A stretch of DNA of 64,000 nt from Humulus lupulus. Lineage: Eukaryota > Streptophyta > Magnoliopsida > Rosales > Cannabaceae. Shown in pieces: positions 23,272 to 34,052 of this stretch. The notes under the pieces were generated by a model. It was not told where the DNA came from, ran no database searches, and saw only the letters and a program-made list of their open reading frames with translations. The stretch is from assembly GCF_963169125.1 (NCBI RefSeq), contig NC_084802.1, positions 28,091,107-28,155,106 on the forward strand, read 5' to 3'. A program made the translations under genes and the position numbers. The first letter of the stretch is position 1; each line of letters begins with the position of its first letter.

Positions 23272-26039
23272 ATGTCACAGAATCTGGAAAGACGGTGGGG
23301 GTCATTGCTGGCAATCCCTTACGAGCCAAAATCTCCGAGCCCAGAATCGTTGTTTGCCCGGAATCAACGTCGGATAAGAGAATACGAGCTTGCCCGCGAG
23401 CAAGAGGATATTCGAGCTCACTACCACCATCAGATAGATGAAGTCATAGAGGGGGAGAGGAGAGTTCTTCGGGAGGCCATCTATCCGGAATTCAATTCAG
23501 GTCCTAGGTCGATTCCTCTCGATCCTGCTTTAAAGGTTACTGTCGCATACCACCCCGGAGAGATCAAATTTTCACTAATGGGGGAACCTTCCTCCTCACA
23601 GTCGGGGAGAGAAATGTTTGAGGTCGAGCACTACTGGAGCTCGGTCACCACAACTAGCCAGATAAGTGACATCCTGGCTTTCCATGGCCTTAGCCTGTCA
23701 GGCTCGCTGAAGTGTCGACCTCCGGCCAACCATGAACGAAGCTGCTTCGCCCCTGGGGGCAATGACGCCAGTGTGAAATACGCGGCCTGGAGCCAGGAAC
23801 ATATGAGTGCAGGAGCTCTGTTGCCCTTGAAGTATTTTTTCAAGGACTTCACAGATTTCGTTGGGTTGGCTTCGTTCCAACTCAACACCAACTCTTACAG
23901 GGTACTGTCTGCCCTGAGGTCCTTGTACCACGAGATGGGGTGGATAGGACCTTCGCCTCAAGAGATCTTGTATCTCTTTTGTCTGAAAAGTAACCCCTCC
24001 CGAGCTCGGGGAGGGGATGGCTTTTATTACCTCTCGAGCTATCCCAAGGAGAAGAAGGTCTTTGAAGATTTTCCCAATCATCCGCCCGATTTCAAAAGGG
24101 CCTTCTTCTGGACAGATGGTCTGTCCCCGTCTCGACACTATTCGTTCAGGCGGATTCGTAAGTATTCCTGTTATCTTTATTTCTGTGCTCGTGACCTTAG
24201 CTCTTCGATCCATACTTAATAGAAATATGTTGTCTTTCAGCCAATTCTCAGCGTCCCACTCCTAACGATACAATGAAGGAGCACAGAGAATCCCTGCTCC
24301 GACTCCCCCGTTGCAGGAGGTCTCTCCTATACCTTTTACACGAGGACAAACTCCGAAAGTGCGGACTTTTGGAGGAGGGCCAGTCCACCTTTGACTGGTC
24401 CAATGTAAAATATGAACACTGGGAGCAGGTGCCCCTGCCCACAGGCGCCCTTCCTCAGAGGAGAGAAACGAGGCCACCTCTTCCAGTTCGCCCAAGGAGC
24501 CCGCTGTTTGGGAATGAGGCTAATGATGAAGCCTCGAGCTCGGATTCGGATGAAGGTAAAGTCCTTCCTACCTCGAGAATGAGGTCCCCGACCTTACTAA
24601 AACACAGTTCCAATAGGTTAGTCTCGTGTCCACAGGATAGATACCACTTCTACATATGGAGTTGGGTAGATGATTGTGTCCATAGGTTTAATAGTGGGCT
24701 CGGGAAATACGACACCTTGTATACCTCGAACGAGATGTGGAACGGGATAGCCGTTCAGTATGGGACCAACGATTATAGGGACCTTTCGAGGTTATCGCCC
24801 ACATATAGAGAAGGCACTCCCCCCGCCTCCTCCGAAGACGGGGGAATTTCCTGGTCCCCAAGTTCGAGCTCGGGGGAGAGTTCCAGTTAGGTTTTTTCTT
24901 TACCTGGTTTCCCTCTCTTTGCAAACTTGTTATCATTGTCTAACTTATTGGAACTGTGCAGGTGCCATGAATCCCGACCTCGACGCTGTGCTCTTTAGCG
25001 ATGGGGGCGCTGGCGCCCAAAAGAGCAAACGTCCGAGAATACCACGGAGGTCCGACCGACCATCCAAGGTACCTAGACGCCACGAGACGACCCCCACGGC
25101 CCAGGCTAATGCGAGCACAGCCAAGGAACCGACTGTCCAGGTTGATGCGTCTAGCTCGACCGCGCCCATCTCGCTGCCTCCCACCGAAACCCAAATAGCA
25201 GTTGTTCGGCCCCCGAAGAAACCTTTTACCTCCAAGGTTCAGCTGCCAACGGCCCGAACTCATATTGAGGAGTACGTGCTTGATGGTGCCGCTGGGACAG
25301 AAGGGGCTGTGCTCAGCTCGGATGTCCTTTCTCGAGTGGGTCAGAGCTTTTCTGGCTTCGGCACCGACCACTGGGATCTCGTGCACAAGGCCTCAGACTG
25401 CAATACTCTTTATGATAAGAGTATCGAACTCACCGCCACGGTAGCCTTCGCAACTCTATTTCAAGTATTTATGCCTCAGTTCGCAACTCTGATTCGTTCT
25501 TTGTGTTTCAGGCTCTTGTCGTTTCAGCACAGCTCAACTATAAACTGACCAACGAGGTGCAAACGAGCATGTCCCTGGCCCAGAAGTCGAAGGATCTCGA
25601 GCTTAAGATGGCTGACGAGCTCAAAGATTCGAGGTCTGAACTTGAGAAAATGAAGACCCGTCTCGAGGAGCTGGAGAAATCGAATGCCGAGCTGGAGCAA
25701 GCGAAGACTTGCCTCGAGAAGGCCAATGCCAAGCTCGAAGAGGAGAAATCTGTCACCTTCGACTTCGTGGAGAGCGAGAAGGCCCGCCTCCTGGACGAGT
25801 ATAAGGAGCAGAAGGAGAAAGCGGTCGACCAAGCCATGTACAAACTTTGGGCTGACAATGCCGACCTCGATACCAGCTTCCTGGGTCCTCTCGAGGCCAC
25901 ATATGTTGAGCGGTGGAATGCCCGTCTTGAGGCAAGTGTAGCTGCTCGAGAGGCGGCTCAGAAGGATAGCCATGCTATTCGTCCTGGAGGGTCCGGTGAT
26001 ACTGATGTTGAGAAGGCCAAGGATACTCCTCTTCCTTAA
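23272..26039 (+). CDS. G1 antisense accessory gene, four coding exons
   Basis: Exons 23272-24157, 24241-24885, 24962-25440 and 25512-26039 join in frame to 845 codons and a stop. Introns are short (83, 76 and 71 bp) with GT...AG ends (gtaagt/tttcag, gttagg/tgcag, gtagcc/tttcag), and the same sites exist in G2. Exon 1 resembles the plant 'putative gypsy type transposon' domain (Pfam PF04195): FSLMGEPSS, EHYWSSVT, FQLNTNSYRVLSALRSLYHE and FYYLSSYPKEKK. Exon 3 is Pro/basic-rich; exon 4 is a Glu/Lys/Leu coiled coil (about residues 690-790). It lies antisense to gag-pol and convergent with it, next to the element's 3' LTR. Function is unknown: extra frames in Tat elements are known, including antisense ones, but their role is not. 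No break was found in this copy. Confidence 0.78.
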
Positions 26040-27000
26040 ATCTGATCTCGGGGAAGTCATTTATTGGGGCTGCGTCCCCCTATTTTGTAATTATTTTTAA
26101 TTTATGCCCACGGGGCTGATACAATTTCTTTAACTATTCTTTTACATGCTTTACATTTCTTGACTCGAAATATTTTGTACATTTTATGTTGATGAATCAG
26201 TTATGATTATTTATTCATACAAACATAGTTTGGATTTTAAGCTCGAAACTCGACGCATTCATGCATAGTTTGTTCGAATTATCCGCTTTCGACCTCGTTA
26301 TTTTTCAAAGTCGGGTATTACTTTAACCATGAACCTGGAAGTACTTATATGGTATGTAACGTATATGATTTGGTTATATCTTTTTTGTTTAGTCACTTTT
26401 CCTCATCCTCAGTTTTTGCTCCGAGGTTAAGAGTTCGAAACTATTTTTCTTTTAAGATATTCCAGCCTCGATCTCGACTTGTTTCGCAATAGGTTTAGGT
26501 TCCTACTTATCATCGATTAATTTTTTTGGCTGGTTTGTTCCAAACCTGTTAAGTTTGCACATCTGGTTAACTCCAAACGTTTTAGGTTTTTGGTAGTTCA
26601 GTTATGTCCGAACTATCTAAGCTCGCGTATTTGGTTATTTCCAAATACTTTATATGTTTTTGATAATTCGGTTGTGTCTGAACTATCTAAGCTCGCGTAT
26701 TTGGTTATATCCAAATACTTTTTGATAATTCGGTTATGTTCGAACTATCTAAGCTCGCGTACTTGGTTACATCCAAATACTTTATGTTTTTGTTTTTTAA
26801 GCTGATGGTATATATACCAATGATGCCCCCTTAATATCCTATGAGTGTGACCATAGGTTATTAAATTAAGAGAGATTGTAAAAATAAAAAACAAAAAGAG
26901 ATTACATATTGAACAAAATAGATCTTTTATTTGATGGAATTCAAAAAACAGACGAGCTAATACATATGGAAAATCATGGTTACAGGCAACACTTCCTACA
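26040..27000. other. Spacer between convergent genes in G1
   Basis: Non-coding, T-rich, with three tandem units of about 65-70 bp (26590-26790) and a block conserved in G2: a perfect 14-bp palindrome tggtatatatacca (26806-26819) and a hairpin cctatg/catagg (26838-26857). Both transcripts would end here; no clear AATAAA was assigned. Confidence 0.6.
26590..26790. repeat. Tandem repeat, three units of ~65-70 bp, in the G1 spacer
   Basis: The word gaactatctaagctcgcgta recurs at about 26609, 26681 and 26741, each followed by 'ttggttat-tccaaatac'. G2 has related units on the opposite strand (51670-51860: ttggatataaccaaatgcgc). The open frame across it is a by-product of the repeat. Confidence 0.75.
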
Positions 27001-30000
27001 CTACTGATAGTAAGGTCTAAGGTGTTCGCCATTCCATGCTCGCGGTACTAGGCTCTCGTCCAATCTCGCGAGTTTGTATACGCCAGGTCGGATGACTGTC
27101 TCTATCTGGTATGGTCCTTCCCAGTTCGGCCCGAGCACTCCCGCTGCTGGATCTCGGGTTGCTAAGAATACGCGTCTCAACACCAGATCTCCCATTCCAA
27201 ATTTTCGATCTCGAACCCTCTTGTTGAAATATCTGATAGTGCGTTGCTGGTAAGCAGCATTTCTCAGTTGAGCCTCTTCTCTTTTTTCTTCGATCAAGTC
27301 TAGGTTTTCTTCGAGCTGAGTGTGATTTGAATTCTGATCGTAAATTTGAGTTCGAATTGTTGGGATTTCGACCTCGACGGGCAACATTTCCTCGCATCCG
27401 TATGCTAGAGAGAACGGGGTATGTCTTGTTGACGTCCGAGCTGTGGCCCTATACCCCCAAAGGACTTGAGGAAATTCCTCGGGCCATCGTCCCTTTGCTT
27501 CCTCCAACTTTTTCTTTAGAGAACTTTTGAGAGTTTTGTTAACGGCCTCGACCTGACCATTCGCTTGAGGGTGAGCCACTGACGAAAAACTCTTTATAAT
27601 GCCGTTCTTTTCACAAAAGTTGGTGAACAAATCGCAATCGAACTGGGTTCCGTTATCGGATACGATCTTCCTCGGTACTCCGTATCGGCATACGATGTTC
27701 TTTACCACGAAATCAAGGATCTTTTTCGAAGTTATGGTCGCCAATGGTTCAGCCTCCGTCCATTTTGTGAAGTAATCAACGGCGACTACAACATATTTTA
27801 CTACACCTTTGCCAGTCGAGAGAGAGCCTATGAGATCGATGCCCCATACCGCGAAAGGCCATGGGGATGTCAATATGGTCAGCTCGGATGGTGGAGCTCG
27901 AGGTATCGTGGCGAATCTCTGGCATTTTTCGCACTTCTTCACATACTCGAAATAATCTGTTTTAATGGTTGGCTAGAAATATCCCTGGCGTATGATCTTC
28001 TTGGACAGGATGTGCCCCCCAGTGTGATCTCCGCAGAACCCTTCATGAATTTCTTCGATAATTTTCTTAGCCTCGGGAGGGGTTACGCACCTGAGCAATG
28101 GCATGGAATATCCCCTTCTGTATAGTTTTCCGTCTAAAATGGTGTACCGAGGAAGTTGATACATCAACTTTCGAGCCTGATTCCGATCTTTTGGAAGAAT
28201 TCCGTTTTCGAGGTACTCGACTATCGGGGCCATCCAGGTTGGCTCTGTTTCGATCATACACACATCTTCCTCTTCCGGCTCACTAATGCTGGGTGTTGGT
28301 AGGTGTTCTATGGGTATAACGTTCAGCTCTTCATTTTCGGCGGAGGTGGCGAGTCGAGCTAAGACATCTGCATTTGAGTTTCGTTCTCGGGGGACCTGTT
28401 CGATTGCATAAAACTCGAAATACTCTAATGCAGATTTCGCCTTTTCCAGATAAGCTGCCATTCTTGTGCCACGAGCCTGGTATTCTCACAAAATTTGATT
28501 AACTACGAGCTAGGAGTCACTATAGCAATGTATAGCTTTAGCCTTGAGCTCTTTTGCTATTCGTAGTCCCGCGAGTGGAGCCTCGTACTCGGCCTCATTA
28601 TTCGATGCTTTAAAGCCAAATCTTAAAGCGGAGTGAAATTTACTCCCTGCGGGGGTGATCAGAATAACCCCTGCCCCTGCTCCGTTTTCATTTGACGAGC
28701 TGTCGACGTAAAGTTTCCAAGCTCGTGGGCCGTGGTTATTACCTCGTCGTCGGCTATTCCAGTACATTCCACTATAAAGTCCGCCAATGCCTGTGCCTTA
28801 ATGGTCGTCCTCGGATGGTAGGTGATCTCGAACTGTCCGAGCTCAACAACCCATTTATGAAGTCGGCCTGAAGCTTCTGGTTTGGACAGGACCTGTCTAA
28901 GTGGTTGATCTGTCAGTACATGAATGGGATGTGCCTGAAAGTAGGGGCGGAGCTTACGAGATGAATGAATTAGACTAAGGGCGAGTTTCTCCATCAATGG
29001 ATATCTTGACTCTGCCCCCAGTAATCTTTTACTGATGTAGTAGACGAGTTTTTGCACCCTCTTTTCTTCTTGAACGAGCACTGCGCTTATCGCGTGTTCG
29101 GTGGTTGAGAGGTATAAGTACAATACTTCTCCCATCTCAGGTTTTGACAGGATGGGTGGTTCAGCTAGGTGCTTTTTGAGCTCCTGAAAGGCCAGCTCAG
29201 ACTCCTCTGTCCATTCAAACTTCTTACTTCCTCTCAATAAGTTGAAGAATGGAAGGCCACGATCCGTTGATTTCGAGAAGAATCTGCTTAGGGCTGCCAT
29301 CTTGCCAGTCAAGCTTTGGACATATTTATGCTTCCGAGGCAAAGGCATGTCAATCAGGGCCTTGATCTTGTCGGGGTTAGCCTCGATTCCACGAGAATTC
29401 ACAATAAAGCCCAGAAATTTTCCCGAAGATACCCCAAAAGTGCACTTCTGAGGATTTAGCTTCATGTTGTATTTTCTGAGCACGCCGAAGCACTCTTCGA
29501 GGTCATAAACATGGTTCTTGTTAAGTTGAGACTTGACAAGCATGTCATCAACATAAACCTCCATGTTGTTCCCAATTTGTTCCAAAAACATCATGTTTAC
29601 GAGCCGCTGGTACGTGGCTCCAGCATTCTTGAGTCCGAACGGCATGACATTGTAGCAGTAGAGCCCTTTATCTGTGATGAAGCTCGTATGTTCTTGGTCG
29701 GGGGCATGCATGGGAATCTGGTTGTATCCAGAATAGGCATCCATGAATGACATCAGGCCATGCCCCGACGTGGCATCCACGAGCTGATCAATCCTTGGTA
29801 GCGGAAAATAGTCTTTTGGGCAAGCTTTGTTGAGATCCGAGTAGTCAATACAGGTTCTCCACGTCCCATTGGGCTTTGGGACCAACATCGGATTGGCCAC
29901 CCAGTCAGGGTAAAAGGCATCCCTAATGAAATGGTTTGCTTTTAACCTGTCAACTTCCTCCTTTAATGCTTTCTTTCTCTCTTCGTCCAGCTGTCTTCGT

Positions 30001-30131
30001 TTTTGTTGCTTCGGGGGGAAGCTTTTGTCTATGTTCAGTGCGTGGCTCGCTACATTTGGACTTATCCCCACCATGTCTGAGTGTGACCACGTGAAGACGT
30101 CCTGGTTTTCCTTCAGAAAGCAAATTAATTG
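27001..30131 (-). pseudogene. G1 pol: RT, two RNase H domains, integrase
   Basis: In frame after the TAG it reads into RT (CIDYSDLNKACPKD; YVDDMLVKS at about 29540-29560, intact catalytic Asps), then the RT-type RNase H (YLYLSTTEHAISAVL), then a second, archaeal-type RNase H (KLYVDSSSNENGAG ... NNEAEYEA ... CYSDS). Integrase follows with H-H-C-C (GDHTGGHILSKKI, CEKCQR), the catalytic triad (WGIDLIG, SDNGTQF, GQVEAVNKTLK) and a GPYQI-type C-terminus. Breaks: a 1-base deletion near 28722 relative to G2, TAG at about 28510, TGA at about 28487 and TAG at 27973 (Trp in G2). Not functional as it stands. Confidence 0.9.
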
Positions 30132-33100
30132 CTATTTTGTCTTATCTGGGAGGTGTTTCCCGACCTTCACCTTTCTCAAGGGTTCAGCTTCCTCGAGCTG
30201 AATTTCTTCGAGCTCCTCTAGAGGTTCGAGGTCAAATTTCTCCTCAATCCTTGGATCAATCTCCTCGTCGATTTCTAAGACTGTTCCATCTTTATTTTGT
30301 ATGATAACGAGTGCCTGAGCGCTCGTTTGCTTCTTTCCCCTCAAGGTGATGCTATAGCATTCCCTCCCTGCCAGTTGGTCTCCTTTTAATGTCCCAATTC
30401 CGCTAGGGGTCGGGAACTTAAGGGCCAGATGCCTTGCAGATGAAACTGCCCCCAGCCCGACCAGGGCGGGTCTCCCGAGCAGCACATTGTAGGCAGATGG
30501 TAAATCTACTACCACAAACTCCATTATCTTGGTCACCGAGACTGGGTAGTCTCCCAAGGTCACAGGGAGCTCAATGGATCCCATACAGGCAGTTCCTTCT
30601 CCTGAAAAGCCGTACAAAGTAGTTGCACATGCCTTCAGGTCGCGAAGGGAGAGTCCCATTTTCTCGAGGGTTGCTTTGTAAAGAATGTTGACTGAGCTCC
30701 CATTATCTATGAGAACTCGGCGGACTCTTTTGTTGGCGAGCTGAAGAGTAATAACCAGCGGATCATGATGTGGGAACTGAACATGGGAGGCGTCCTCCTC
30801 AGTGAAGGTTATGGGATTTGTTTCAATCCTCTGGCTTTTAGGGGCCCTAGGTTCGGGTTCATAAGGAGACCCGTCCCCTGTCTTAAGCTCGTTAACATAT
30901 CTCTTTTGGGCATTCCTGCCCCCTCCTGCGAGATGAGGCCCTCCCGAGATGGTTATTACGTCCTCTCCATCTATCAGGGGGGGCCTGTCCTTTTCCCGAG
31001 ATCGGGAGTTATTATTTTGTGTCGTCGGAGGCGCGGCTACTCTCTGGCTTGCAGCCGTCTGACCAGTGTTCTGGTTTTTGACATACTGCCGAAAGTAGCC
31101 TCTCGAGATCAACCCTTCGATCTCGTCCTTCAGTTGTCGACATTCATCAGTTGTGTGTCCGGTGTCTCTGTGGAACCGGCAATACTTGCTGGAATCCCTC
31201 TTGGATTTTTGATTTCTCATTGGGTCCGAACGCCTGAAGGGGACCTGGTTTTCATTAGCCAGGTATAAGTTTTCCCGAGATTCGTTGAGCTCAGTGTGCA
31301 CTTTATAGACGGAGAAATACCTCTCTCCTTTCTTTTTCTTTCCTCCCTCAGCTTCAGGATTATTTCCTTCGTTCTTTTTCCTCTTGGAGGGATTCTCTGA
31401 GGTAGGCTGTGGAGCTGCTGGGTCAGTCGAGGTTGAGGCAGAGTTGATGTTTATCGTTGTAGTTTTGGTCTGCGAGGTCGCTTTGAGCGTAGACCTCGCC
31501 TCCTCTACATTGACAAATCTCTGCGAACGTCTGTTAAACTCGGTTATCGACCTCACCGGTTTCCCTTGCATGTCATCCCAAAGGGCACTTCCGGGTAAAA
31601 CACCAGCTCGGATAGCCATTAAGTGTCCACTGTCATCCACGTCCCGAGCTCGGGCGACTTCCAAATTAAATCTTGTCAGGTAACTTTTCAGTGTTTCGCC
31701 CAGCTGTTGTCGGACGTTAGTTAGGGTGGATGCTTCTGGTCTGACTCCCACCATAGCTCGGAACTGCTTCTTAAAATCTATAGACAACTGCTCCCACGAA
31801 GTTATTGAGTGTCTTTTATATTTTTCGAACCAACTTTTGGCAGGTCCTGCCAATGATGTTGGAAACAACATGCACCTGAGCTCGTAACCCACGTTACTGG
31901 CTCTCATAATAGTGTTGAACGTGCTCAGGTGACTACATGGATCGGTCTTTCCTTCAAACGTTGGGACGTGAGGAATCCGAAACCCTTGAGGAAATTGAGT
32001 GTCAGAAATATGGGGAGCAAACGGTTCGAGCTCCTCATCTGAGTCCTCATATCGACCCAATCCTCGTTCATTCTTCAAAAGCCTAAAGGCTTTTTTGAGC
32101 TGATCGATTCTTTCTTGGACTGGGTCAGCAAGAGGTGCTGTCTGGAATTGATTACCATTGATCGTGATTCCAGGCTTGCGTCTCCGCGAGGGATCTCTAC
32201 ACCTATTCAAACGATCCCTCAGATCCGGATTTGTTTGATCTCCATTCCCCAGACTCTGATTCAGATGATTTCGCAGGTCGGGACGATTCTTGCGATCCCC
32301 AGTATTTTTACGACCTCGATCGTGTTTACTGACGGACCTAGTCTCTCCGGATTCATCACTTGTGAAACTTGTTGCTCGGTTATTTCGCGATGGGTTCTTC
32401 CCACGTCGCCTCGTTTCTGCAGTGCGAGACCGAGACGTCTGACTTCTCTCAGATGGTGCGCCTCTCCGCTCTTGGTTAGTCTCCCTGTTTCCTTGTCTTT
32501 CCCCCGTACGCCCTTGATCCTGATCTCAAACAAGTTGAGCGTTTATGCGGGGTGGCAAAGGATATCTTATGGGTGACGGAGGGAACCGTATAGGCGATGG
32601 TGGCTGCCACCCTTGTCGCGGCCTAGAGGGTCCAGAATTTTCCCGAGATGGGTCAGTCACGTTCGGTGCGCTCCCAGGTACCTGAGTTCGAGCCTCTGCA
32701 GGGGTTCGGTTATTCTCAGTTCCCGTAGGCACTTCCACAGGCGGGTTAGGTGGGACCCGAGCTCGGGTACTCCTCTGGGGCCTAGGAGGAGCAGATGGCT
32801 CTGCTGGTGCCGAAGGTTGAGTCGGCCTGCTTGTGGCAGCATCCTTTCGCGGACGCCCACGGGGCCTCCGGGGAGGAACATGCACGTCCCTTGGAGGAGG
32901 GACTTGGTTCTCGCGCGGAGGCGGGGGCTGAGCCACCTGCGCCTCTGCGGCTATCCTAGTCAACTCCTCATTCCGTTTGTTGGCCTCTGCCAAGAGCTGT
33001 TTCAACTGCTGGTTTTCCAGTTCTACAATAGGAACGTAATGCTCAGGATTGTAGTACATATCCTCATCCCTTGGTGGAGGCGGTGGTCCCCGAGAATCAG

Positions 33101-33200
33101 AAGACCCACTCCTCTCCTCAACGTCCGGGTTCTCCATTGGTTGTTTTCCAGGACGTCTTGGGTAATTTCCTTCAGGGGTGTTCTGATTGTTTGTGGCCAT
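30132..33200 (-). pseudogene. G1 gag-protease (one internal stop)
   Basis: ATG at 33200; one frame runs to the TAG at 30132-30134, broken only by a TGA at 32526-32528 where G2 has CGA. The first 224 residues are Pro-rich, with a short coiled-coil stretch (about residues 58-90) and an AT-hook-like PRGRPRK. Then comes a retrotransposon gag domain (LSTFNTIMRASNVGYELRC, FEKYKRHSITSWEQL), a basic segment, the zinc site CRFHRDTGHTTDEC (about 31145-31180), and a retropepsin with IDNGSSVN (about 30691-30712). Gag forms the particle and binds RNA; protease cleaves it. The final TAG is followed by CAA TTA in frame with RT (see findings). Confidence 0.88.
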
Positions 33201-33227
33201 GACTTTCTCAGGGATGAATGCTTAAGG

Positions 33228-33245
33228 CTCTCAATGAAAGCACCA
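33228..33245 (-). promoter_or_regulatory. G1 primer-binding site
   Basis: On the minus strand TGGTGCTTTCATTGAGAG follows the LTR end after a 3-base spacer (gtt). The same sequence stands at 45218-45235 in G2 and, with one change, at 60461-60478 in G3. I cannot assign the tRNA from memory with confidence. Confidence 0.75.
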
Positions 33246-33248
33246 AAC

Positions 33249-34047
33249 TGTTGACGCCGTTTTTCGTCAAACAGTGAAAGAAGAGCACGTAAACAATAAC
33301 TGAAAATGACCAATTAAAATAAAACAATGTAAGCACACGATTTTTACGTGGTTCAACAGTTAAATCTGCCTAGTCCACGAGTCTTTGTTATTAAACTCAA
33401 GATTATCTCTAGGAATTCTTCAAGAATGAATTCTCCAGAGTTTTCTCTCCAGGATCCGAATTTCGGTCCTTTACAATGGTGCATGGCCTCTCTATTTATA
33501 GAGAAGGCTGCAGAATACTATCCCACATATTTTGGGTAGTTACTCTTTTTGTGTAAATAAAATAAATGGATTTAAATGCCTATAATCAGATATAAAAGGA
33601 AACGTCCCCTGAAGACCAGGGGACGTATAACTGACCAAATAATATCCCATGATTCTAGGGGATTTACAATAATAAATGAGGATTGCATCTCATATTTATA
33701 ACACTTGTAGATATTCAAGGTGGTTATCACACATCTCTAAGGCTTTAGCCTCCCAGGTTTCCCATCACCTTTCGAGCTGGAGACATCTTCTGAGGTCACA
33801 TGACTTTCGAGATCATATGTGCGTCGAGCTCGGGACCCCTGACCCGAGGTCATCCCTGGAGATGAATGTGCTCCCGGAGCTATCTTTCGAGATCATGAAT
33901 ACTTCGAGGTCACCCTACTCGAGGTCACTTACATCTTGTAAGCTCGACATACAATCCTGGAGCATGATTCCATCCTTATGAGTCCGCTTATTTGCGAATC
34001 CAACTTTCGATGTCATAACTTGCATAGCTCGAAATCTGGGTGTAACA
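33249..34047 (-). repeat. G1 5' LTR with promoter
   Basis: 799 bp, from tgttgacgccg to ctgggtgtaaca on the plus strand. The minus-strand TATAAATA (33493-33500) lies in the inverted repeat TCTCTA-TAAA-TAGAGA. The U5 hairpin lies at 33347-33379 and the terminal hairpin at 33251-33270. The elements upstream of the TATA box (33770-33930) include repeated TCGAG/TCGAGGTCA words. Confidence 0.92.
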
Positions 34048-34052
34048 ATAGT

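Larger units (their letters stand above)
21483..34047 (-). mobile_element. G1: Tat-like Ty3/gypsy retrotransposon, minus strand
   Basis: Two 799-bp LTRs (21483-22281 and 33249-34047) are nearly identical (about 14 differences by my count, roughly 98%), with perfect TSD ATAGT (21478-21482, 34048-34052). Read on the minus strand the order is LTR, primer site, gag-protease, UAG, RT, RNase H, second RNase H, integrase, then an antisense spliced gene, polypurine tract and LTR. Two RNase H domains and an extra frame after integrase are marks of the Tat lineage. gag and pol each carry disabling changes, so it is not autonomous, but it is young. Confidence 0.92.

Noticed and set aside
24940..25386. 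Open frames of 96-148 codons on the minus strand opposite exon 3 of the G1 antisense gene
   Set aside because: They are shadows of the GC-rich plus-strand exon, carry no recognisable domain and are not kept in G2.
25524..26060. 178-codon minus-strand frame opposite exon 4 (G1), Leu-rich
   Set aside because: Reverse reading of a Glu/Lys coiled-coil exon gives Leu/Phe-rich frames by default.
26590..26790. CRISPR-like array
   Set aside because: The repeats are long imperfect tandem units in a plant retrotransposon, without unique spacers.
32115..33254. Plus-strand frames of 153 and 213 codons opposite G1 gag
   Set aside because: Reverse reading of the Pro/Arg-rich gag; no domain and no promoter.
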